64,000 bases of DNA from JAABRU01 sp050180235 (GTDB taxonomy: Bacteria; Desulfobacterota; Desulfobacteria; Desulfobacterales; Desulfococcaceae), in assembly GCA_050180235.1 (NCBI GenBank), contig JBFXEJ010000004.1:1-64000 (forward strand), written 5' to 3'. The notes under the pieces were generated by a model. The model made no database searches and was not told the origin of the DNA. It saw only the letters and a program-made list of their open reading frames with translations. Positions 57,969 through 64,000 of the stretch are shown piece by piece. A program made the translations under genes and the position numbers. Within the stretch, counting starts at the first letter, position 1. Every line of letters starts with the position of its first letter.

Positions 57969-59225
57969 ATGACCTCAGATTCCAAAAAAACAGTTGTGAT
58001 TGCATATGATGCCGTGTCTCCGCTGGGAACTGAGATGGAAACACAGTGGAAACGTGCTACAGAAGGGGAAAGCGGCATTGGAAGGCTGTGCCGTTTTCCT
58101 TTGGATGAGCATTTTCCTGTGCGGATTGCAGGTCAGGTTCCTGATCTGGATATGCGTCCCTGGCCTTTTCTCAGTCCCCGATCTCTGGCTTTGTGGCCTT
58201 CTCCCATTTTTCCCTGGGCCATGCTTGTGGTGCACCGGGCAATGGAAAAAAGCGGCATTGAAATCACACCGGAGCTGGCGCCCCGCACTGCCATTACCTT
58301 CAGTTCCGCTGTGGGAGGACTGGATGCGGTTCTGTCTGCGGACCGGCGGATGCGGGAGGAAAAAAAACTGCCTCCGCCATGTGCAAACCCCAATTCCTGC
58401 ATCAATATGGTGGGCGGAAAAATATCTATTCTGACCGGAGCCACAGGCCCGATTACGGCCACTATCACAGCCTGCGCGACCGGTCTGACCTCCATGATTA
58501 TGGGAGACATGCTTCTCGAACAGGGACGTGCGGATTTGGTTATCTGCGGGGCGGTTGATTTCCCTTTGGTGGAACCCATTGTTGCCGGATTTGCCACAAT
58601 GAACGGCGCATACCGTACCGGAACAGATTATAATGATGAACCGCCATCACGCGCCAGCCGTCCCTTTTCTGCTGACAGAAGAGGTTTTGTCATTTCCGAG
58701 GGAGCGGGAAGTATCATTTTGGCAACAAAGGAATTTGCCCGTACTCACGGCCTGAAACATGATCTGGAAATCGCGGGATGGAGCATGACATCGGATGCTC
58801 ATCATTTTGTGGCCCCCCATTTTGAAACTGTAAAACGGTGCATGACTGAAGCCATTGCAGACGCGGGAATCACGCCCCGCGAAATCAGCGCGGTCAATGC
58901 CCATGCCACATCCACCAAAATCGGGGACAAAGTGGAATATGACGCGCTCCGGGCAGTTTTCGGAAAACACATTCCACCGGTTTCTGCCAACAAATCCATG
59001 ACTGGCCATGCAATGGGCGCTTCCAGTGCAATTGAGGCCATTCTCACATTGGAAGGAATGAAAAGGGAAATCCTCCTGCCCACCATCAATTATACCCCTG
59101 ATCCGGAAATGGAACTTGACTGCGTGGCAGAAGGCGCACGGAAAATATCCCAGGAATATGTGCTGAAAAATTCCTTTGGATTCGGTGGATGCAATTCCTG
59201 CATTGTCTTCCGGAGAATAAAGTAA
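57969..59225 (+). CDS. Beta-ketoacyl-ACP synthase (KAS II/FabF type)
   Basis: A 418-residue thiolase-fold condensing enzyme. The catalytic triad is Cys169 (ITACATGL), His312 (NAHATSTKIGD) and His347 (MTGHAMGAS); the C-terminal NSFGFGGCNSCIVF closes the fold. Length equals FabF. No acyl-carrier protein, reductase or dehydratase gene is adjacent, so it may serve a specialised lipid pathway or back up fatty acid synthesis. ATG 57969 (MTSDSKKTVVIAYDAVSPLG) is preferred; a TTG at 57933 would add 12 residues. A family E repeat begins at the stop codon. Confidence 0.9.
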   Translation: MTSDSKKTVVIAYDAVSPLGTEMETQWKRATEGESGIGRLCRFPLDEHFPVRIAGQVPDLDMRPWPFLSPRSLALWPSPIFPWAMLVVHRAMEKSGIEITPELAPRTAITFSSAVGGLDAVLSADRRMREEKKLPPPCANPNSCINMVGGKISILTGATGPITATITACATGLTSMIMGDMLLEQGRADLVICGAVDFPLVEPIVAGFATMNGAYRTGTDYNDEPPSRASRPFSADRRGFVISEGAGSIILATKEFARTHGLKHDLEIAGWSMTSDAHHFVAPHFETVKRCMTEAIADAGITPREISAVNAHATSTKIGDKVEYDALRAVFGKHIPPVSANKSMTGHAMGASSAIEAILTLEGMKREILLPTINYTPDPEMELDCVAEGARKISQEYVLKNSFGFGGCNSCIVFRRIK

Positions 59226-59318
59226 CACAGGCTTCCAGCTTGTGGCGCGGTCATAAACAAGCTGGAAGCTTGTTTTACTTTGCAGTTTATGAACAAGCTG
59301 GAAGCCTGTTTGTTCTGC
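59226..59318. repeat. Family E repeat, copy E5, abutting a stop codon
   Basis: Three units: CACAGGCTTCCAGCTTGTGG, AACAAGCTGGAAGCTTGTTT and AACAAGCTGGAAGCCTGTTT. The first is preceded by AAGTAA, the end of the ketoacyl synthase gene, just as at 32678-32683. Confidence 0.7.
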
Positions 59319-59441
59319 TTTGGAAAACAGGAAAATCCTATGCAGAAATACATGGTATTCCCCATAGACTTTTTGTCTGATTTGCTGCATGGTTGATCAG
59401 GCAGAAGAATTCAGCAGTCAACCGGAGCAAAGGAGGGCGTT

Positions 59442-59696
59442 ATGCAAGTGTCAGGGCATGCGGGCCTCAGAGCCAGACAGAGGGGAATCCCGCAGGAACA
59501 TGTGGATATTATCATGCAGTACGGAACTCCGGTGGAAAAGCCGGGCCGTGCCTTTGAAATTCAAATCAGCAAAAAGGACAGGGACAGGATTATCCGGGAT
59601 TTGAAAAATCTGATAAAAACCGTGGAAAAATGCAGCAGTACCGCTCTGCTTGTGGACAGGCACATGGGAACGGTTATCACCATGTACAATCACTGA
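59442..59696 (+). CDS. DUF4258-like small protein
   Basis: An 84-residue protein. The start HAGLRARQRGIPQEHVDIIM and the end ALLVDRHMGTVITMY match the DUF4258 pattern (H..R...RgI....v...i, then vt.y), a RelE/BrnT-like small fold sometimes acting as a toxin. AAAGGAGGGCG gives an excellent ribosome site. No antitoxin partner is visible; a terminator stands about 100 bp downstream. Confidence 0.7.
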   Translation: MQVSGHAGLRARQRGIPQEHVDIIMQYGTPVEKPGRAFEIQISKKDRDRIIRDLKNLIKTVEKCSSTALLVDRHMGTVITMYNH

Positions 59697-59792
59697 TTAT
59701 TCAGGTGTAAGGGAAACATTTACAGGCATTGAAGGCAGGTTCAGAATAAGAACACAAAAACGGAGAGAATTTATTTTGGGATACACAGATGG

Positions 59793-59819
59793 AAAAGGGG
59801 CGGAAACGCCCCTTTTTTT
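59793..59819 (+). terminator. Intrinsic terminator
   Basis: AAAAGGGGCG-GAAA-CGCCCCTTTTTTT: a perfect stem with a GNRA-type loop and seven T, behind the DUF4258 gene. Confidence 0.92.
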
Positions 59820-60099
59820 ATTTTCATTTTTTCCGGCAGTTGTTTCAGGAAAAAATTTTGCACCATGCCATGTGCCAAAAAAGCAGTTGCCTTTGTCATA
59901 AAGATATGACATATAACACATTTAATATCAGATATCTTACGGAAATCTGAAATCCGCATAAGCACAGAGTTTTTTCATTTTGGAAAAAGAGATTCAGGGA
60001 AATGGGCATGATGCCCTTGCAAACTGGCCTGATTTATTAATTTTTTATATAGAACTGAAATTGCCTGGGACAGGGGAAGTCCCGCAAAAGGAGAAAAAA

Positions 60100-62136
60100 A
60101 TGAAAAAAATCATACAGAATCTGACCATCCGCAAAAAACTTTATATCCCGAATCTGCTCAATGCCATTCTGCTGCTCTTTGTGATTTTCTTTTTTTTCAG
60201 TTCCGGATTTCTCATTGAAGACATATCTGAAAAAGAAAAAATCTTTGCCGGTCTGACGGCCCGGATGCGGGATACTGCACATCGTACCAAAGACTACCTC
60301 AATCAGGCTCTATCCTATGAGGATTTGGAGAAAGATTTCAGTGAACTCATGAAACATATCAGCGACAGGGATCTGACCGGCAGATTTTCGGAAATCCGTT
60401 CACTGGTGCTGCAGATTCGTGAAATTGAAATACAGAATGCGGATATTGAAAAGCAGATTGCGGAATTCACGGATTTTTCCATTTTGCAGTCAAATACCTT
60501 TATTCAGAAGATCAGTGAAAAACTCGCGGATGAAAATCTGGAACAGTCTGTCACGAAACTGGAACGGGCCGTTATTGCCGGAGCCAGTGTCAATACTTCC
60601 GCCAATTATGAAATCAAAGTGCTTTTTGAAAAGTTAAAGAACAATATAAAAGTGAAAGATGAGATTCTCAATTACCTTGACATTGCAATCCGGAATACAG
60701 AAAAAGACAGGGTCAGACTTTCAGGGACGCCTTTTGTCAAACTGGCCGAAGACAGCATGGCAGCCATTTCCAAAGTAAAAGAACTGTCTCTGCATTATAT
60801 CCGGAATATGGAAAAATATCATTCTGTTCAGAAGGATATTTTTCAGAAAATTGAGGAAAGCATTCAGGAAGTGGATCAGGCGGGAGCCGCTCTCAGCCGC
60901 AGTTTTTTCGGCAAAATCCGTATGTATCTGCGAAACATTGTCATTCTGCTTTTTATCACAGTCACCATCGGCGCGCTGCTCAGTCTTTTTGTGGCCAAAT
61001 CCATATTTGAATCCCTGAAAAATGCAGCGGAAGTCACAAAGATGATTGCCTCCGGGGATCTGACCGTCACAGTGGATACCGGAAACAATGATGAAATCGG
61101 TCAGTTGATGAAATCCATGAAAAACATGGCGGAAAAACTCAGGGAAATTATAGGCGAAGTCAGGCAGGTGACAGAGCAGGTGGATTCCGGCATGAGAATG
61201 ATCCGGACAGGCACAGAGGAACTGAGTGCAACAGCCTCTGATCTGTCCCAGGGCGCAAACGAGCAGGCAGCCTCTTCCCAGCAGGTTTCAGCATCCATGG
61301 AGGAAATGACTTCCGGCATCCGTCAGAATGCGGACAATGCCTCGGAAACAGGGAAAATTGCCCTGTCCTGCGCCCAGAATGCGGAAAAAGGCGGCAAAGC
61401 TGTGGAGGAAACAGTGGCAGCCATGAAAAAAATATCTGAAAAAATAAGTATTATTGACGAAATCTCAACCCAGACCAATTTTCTGGCACTCAATGCTGCC
61501 ATTGAGGCTGCAAGAGCCGGGGGACAGGGCAAGGGATTTGCGGTTGTGGCAAGTGAGGTGCGGAAACTGGCTGTGGAAAGCAAAAAAGCTGCGGCAGGAA
61601 TCAGCAAACTTTCTGCCTCCAGTGTGGAAATTGCTGAAAAAGCAGGAGAAATGCTCCATCAGATTGTGCCGGACATCCGGAAGACAGCGGAACTGGTTCA
61701 TGAGATTACTGTTTCAGGCAATGAGCAGATTCTGGGAGCCGAACAGGTGAACACTGCCCTGCAGCAGCTGGATTTTGTCATCCAGAAAAATGCCCAGGCA
61801 GCCGAGCATCTTGCTGCGACAGCCACAGAACTTGCCGCAGGTGCAAACGAAACCGCAGTGGTTCAGATGAAAAAACTCAAGCAGTCCATTGGATTTTTCA
61901 GAATTTCGGAAGAAAAAGCTGTTCCGGGTGAAATGGCGATCTCCTTTCCTGAACAGAGCCAACTGCCTTCGGAAACCCTGTCACAGATCCGCAAAATTCT
62001 GGAAACACATATTGCTTCGGTGAAAAATATTCCGGACGGGAAATCCGCGGAAAAAAAAGATGAATGTGAATTTGTTCTGGATGAAATGACAAATGAAGTT
62101 AAACGGGTATGCAAATCTGACTACGAGAGCTACTGA
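60100..62136 (+). CDS. Methyl-accepting chemotaxis protein
   Basis: A 678-residue transmembrane receptor. TM1 is about residues 20-39, followed by a helical periplasmic sensor (40-275). TM2 is about 277-297, then HAMP (IFESLKNAAEVTKMIASGDLTV). A long cytoplasmic coiled coil has its hairpin tip at EISTQTNFLALNAAIEAARAG (about 454-474), which binds CheA/CheW. A C-terminal tail of about 75 residues after FFRISEE carries no CheR pentapeptide. The start at 60100 follows AAAAGGAG; an upstream in-frame reading from 59980 lies before it and is not receptor-like. No other chemotaxis gene is nearby. The ligand is unknown. Confidence 0.93.
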   Translation: MKKIIQNLTIRKKLYIPNLLNAILLLFVIFFFFSSGFLIEDISEKEKIFAGLTARMRDTAHRTKDYLNQALSYEDLEKDFSELMKHISDRDLTGRFSEIRSLVLQIREIEIQNADIEKQIAEFTDFSILQSNTFIQKISEKLADENLEQSVTKLERAVIAGASVNTSANYEIKVLFEKLKNNIKVKDEILNYLDIAIRNTEKDRVRLSGTPFVKLAEDSMAAISKVKELSLHYIRNMEKYHSVQKDIFQKIEESIQEVDQAGAALSRSFFGKIRMYLRNIVILLFITVTIGALLSLFVAKSIFESLKNAAEVTKMIASGDLTVTVDTGNNDEIGQLMKSMKNMAEKLREIIGEVRQVTEQVDSGMRMIRTGTEELSATASDLSQGANEQAASSQQVSASMEEMTSGIRQNADNASETGKIALSCAQNAEKGGKAVEETVAAMKKISEKISIIDEISTQTNFLALNAAIEAARAGGQGKGFAVVASEVRKLAVESKKAAAGISKLSASSVEIAEKAGEMLHQIVPDIRKTAELVHEITVSGNEQILGAEQVNTALQQLDFVIQKNAQAAEHLAATATELAAGANETAVVQMKKLKQSIGFFRISEEKAVPGEMAISFPEQSQLPSETLSQIRKILETHIASVKNIPDGKSAEKKDECEFVLDEMTNEVKRVCKSDYESY

Positions 62137-62176
62137 GCGGGGTGTCAGGTTTCAGGAAAATGAAAGTAATGACTGC

Positions 62177-62319
62177 TTAGGTGATTTCCATTAATGATTA
62201 TACCGTTTTTCGCAGGGCGGGCACGGCTTTCTGTGCCCGCCGTCCTGCTGAAACGGTGGGCACAAAAAGCCGTGCCCACCCTACAATGATGGTACATTTT
62301 TTCATGGAAATCGCCTTAA
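62177..62319. repeat. Family D element, copy D7, with GTAGGGTGGGCAC-type core
   Basis: TTAGGTGATTTCCATTAATG and TTTCATGGAAATCGCCTTA bound a core GCAGGGCGGGCACGGCTTTC...AAAGCCGTGCCCACCCTAC that matches the core of D2 (22220-22342) and the free palindrome at 4751-4820. Confidence 0.75.
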
Positions 62320-62330
62320 ACATGACCGCT

Positions 62331-62436
62331 GAGGTGATTTCCGGAAAAGAATATACCACCAAAGTATCAAAAGCTTCCAGCTTTTGCCCTGTGCCTGTGA
62401 ACTGAACCGGGATATTTATTTTCAGAAATCACCTGA
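62331..62436. repeat. Family D element, copy D8
   Basis: GAGGTGATTTCCGGAAAAGA and TTATTTTCAGAAATCACCTGA bound a core with AAAAGCTTCCAGCTTTTGC and GTGAACTGAACCGGGATATT, i.e. the D1/D3/D4 core in reverse. It starts 12 bp behind D7, giving a tandem. Confidence 0.72.
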
Positions 62437-62476
62437 AACATGACCACTGAAACCCGAACACTGAACCCGGATACTG

Positions 62477-62610
62477 TTATACCAATTCGCCATTGGTTTT
62501 ATACAATGCCGGAGGAGTGCAAAAATTAAGCGGAGCGGTTTTTTGCAAACGCCCGGCAGCGGAAAAACTGACAATAAATATCGTATCAAATCAATGGAGA
62601 ATTGGCATTA
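62477..62610. repeat. Family A element, copy A2, ending at the holA start codon
   Basis: The left end ATACCAATTCGCCATTGGTT and right end AATCAATGGAGAATTGGCAT are about 28-bp imperfect inverted repeats around GGAGGAGTGCAAAAATTAAG and CGGAGCGGTTTTTTGC. The right end overlaps the first two bases of holA, and its TGGAGAA is the only plausible ribosome site of that gene. In copy A1 the same position reads TGGCGAA. Confidence 0.75.
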
Positions 62611-64000
62611 TGCCTGAAACTGATTACAAATCCTTAAAAGAACATCTGAACCGGCCATTTCCCGTGTGGCTGATTCACGGAGAGGAAATGCTCTGCAACA
62701 ACGCGTTTGCCTCGGTTCTGGATACCCTGATTCCGCCTTCGGAACGGAGCATGAATTATGAACCGGTGGAGCAGGACAATGTGCAGGAGGCCATTGCCAA
62801 AGTCAACACCTTTTCCATGCTTTCCGGCAAAAAAGTGGTGGCTCTGCGGGATTCCCGCATATTTTATTCCGGTCAGGAAGATGCGGATTTTCTGGAAAAA
62901 GCCAGAGACGCATATGAAGCAAAGGACATGAAAAAAGCCGCAAAATTTTTCACTGTGTTTCTGGGATCAAAAAATATTTCCTATGATGATCTGCAGGGCG
63001 GCAACCGCGATGAGATTCTCAAAGCCGCAGCAGAACAGATCGGAGACGGCAAATGGGTCGATGAACTTGCGGCATACTGCCGGGACAAAGGACTTTCCCC
63101 TGCTGCGGTGCAGGATCATATGGCAGAACTGCAGAAGGCCCTTGAAAAAGGTTTTCCTCCGGGAAACTGTCTGCTGATTACCACCGATATGGCGGATAAA
63201 CGGCGCAGTCTTTACAAAACCATCAGAGATCATGGCATTATCGTAGACTGCAGTGTTCCCAAAGGCAGCACAAAGGCGGACAAAACCGCGCAGGAAGCTG
63301 TTCTGAATGAACAGATGCGCAGTGTTCTGGGGGAAAGCGGCAAAGTCATGGATACAGCCGCGTACCATGCCTTATGTGAGATGACCGGTTTTGCCCTGAG
63401 AACCTTTACTGCCAGTCTGGAAAAACTGATCCAGTATGTGGGGGAACGCAGAAATATCACAGCAGAGGATGTGCATGCGGTACTCAAACGCACCCGTCAG
63501 GATCCCATTTATGAACTGACCAATGCCCTGTCTGACCGGAACACGGAAGCCTGCCTTTTTTATCTAAGTTCTTTGATTTCCGAAGGACTTTTTCCCCTTC
63601 AGATTCTTGCTGCCCTTGTCAATCAGACCCGGAAACTTCTGGTAATCAAATGTTTTACAGAAAGCAGTCTGGGAAAAGCATGGAAATCCGGCATGTCCTA
63701 CCAGCAGTTTCAGACTGCGGTTCTGCCCCAGATGCTCAAATCTGATCAGCAGATACAGGCGCATCTGGAATCCTGGGAGGAAATGACGTCCGGGGAAAAA
63801 GAGGGGGATACAGGCAAAAAAAAGAAAAAAAGCAAAACAGCGACAGATCTGCTGATGGCAAAAAATCCCAAAAGCCCCTATCCCCTGTATCTGGGTCTGC
63901 AGAAAGCCGACCGTTTCAGCGCAAAGGAACTGAAGAATGCAATGGAATGGCTGGGACAGGCTGATCTGCATCTGAAAACCGGGGGACACAATCCCAAACT
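62609..64000 (+). CDS. holA: DNA polymerase III delta subunit (3' end beyond window)
   Basis: 464 codons are open to the window edge. N-terminal RPFPVWLIHGEEMLCNNAFA resembles the HolA start (clamp-loader fold, FLIHGEE...), and NTFSMLSGKKVVALRDSRIF continues it. Later blocks YHALCEMTGFALRTFTASLEKLIQYVG and RTRQDPIYELTNALSDRNTE are the conserved delta domain II-III linkers, followed by SEGLFPLQILAALVNQTRKLL. An inserted stretch (residues about 100-165) and a Lys-rich segment (KKKKKSK near 405) make it longer than the usual 340-350 residues. Delta opens the sliding clamp in the clamp loader. The ATG lies at the end of a family A repeat. Confidence 0.85.

Noticed and set aside
59189..59380. Open frame of 63 codons over the end of the ketoacyl synthase gene and repeat E5
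   Set aside because: It only translates family E units (QASSL/QAGSLF), as in the cbiET linker, but without a gene to host them.

Overview
The window reads as chromosomal DNA of an anaerobic, probably sulfate-reducing Desulfobacterota bacterium (Desulfobacterales, perhaps Desulfonema/Desulfococcus-like). This is inferred from a transcarboxylase-type propionate/methylmalonyl-CoA module, a fused CbiE-CbiT cobalamin gene, a PEP-CTERM/exosortase polysaccharide locus, a CFI-box-like protein tail and a heavy load of palindromic dispersed repeats. No rRNA or tRNA gene and no CRISPR array was seen.

Layout. (1) 1-350: the right end of an IS1-family element that cuts off the tail of a dockerin-like gene. 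(2) 723-6967, plus strand: a methylmalonyl-CoA carboxyltransferase subunit (mmdA), a small MmdE-like protein, a fused 5S/biotin-carrier carboxyltransferase and succinyl-CoA synthetase (sucCD). Together these link propionyl-CoA, oxaloacetate/pyruvate and succinate. (3) 7037-7968, minus strand: a HepT/MntA-type toxin-antitoxin pair and an AbrB-like protein. (4) 8095-10265: a mobile-element graveyard with a 400-bp MITE flanked by a perfect 12-bp target duplication, an IS4-family remnant and an IS1 copy inserted in it. (5) 10537-16947: a hotdog thioesterase, a HEAT-repeat membrane protein with a CPBP protease, then cbiD and cbiET. A dispersed repeat sits in frame inside the interdomain linker of cbiET. 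(6) 17089-19776: rfbA, rfbC and rfbD for dTDP-rhamnose (rfbB is not in the window). (7) 20418-21293: a GEMM-I (cyclic dinucleotide) riboswitch ahead of a PEP-CTERM secreted protein.

(8) 22662-56586: an exosortase-associated exopolysaccharide locus of about 34 kb. It holds chain-length and BY-kinase-like proteins, an initiating sugar transferase, a Wza-type exporter, an outer-membrane barrel, EpsI, the exosortase, UDP-GlcNAc epimerase, two deacetylases, a FemAB-like protein, VanZ, six glycosyltransferase genes (one a tandem fusion), a sulfotransferase, a flippase, an O-ligase, an ATP-grasp ligase and a PaaK/CapK-like adenylating enzyme. Most genes overlap by 1-25 nt, which implies translational coupling. 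A complete 822-bp IS1 element with an 8-bp target duplication has landed inside the locus, and a DUF4160/DUF2442 cassette separates wecB from what looks like a second wecB 3' end. The proposed logic is that cyclic-dinucleotide signalling switches on the surface protein that the exosortase anchors, while the locus builds, modifies and exports the polysaccharide.

(9) 56872-64000: a TPR protein, a ketoacyl synthase, a DUF4258 protein, a methyl-accepting chemotaxis protein and the 5' part of holA.

The most unusual layer is the repeats. At least six families of short palindromic elements recur (called A, B, C, D, E and F below). Some are nested inside each other, some carry interchangeable cores, and several have been co-opted as coding sequence, as stop-codon context or as Shine-Dalgarno sequence. 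Percent identities, homologies and structures were judged by eye only.
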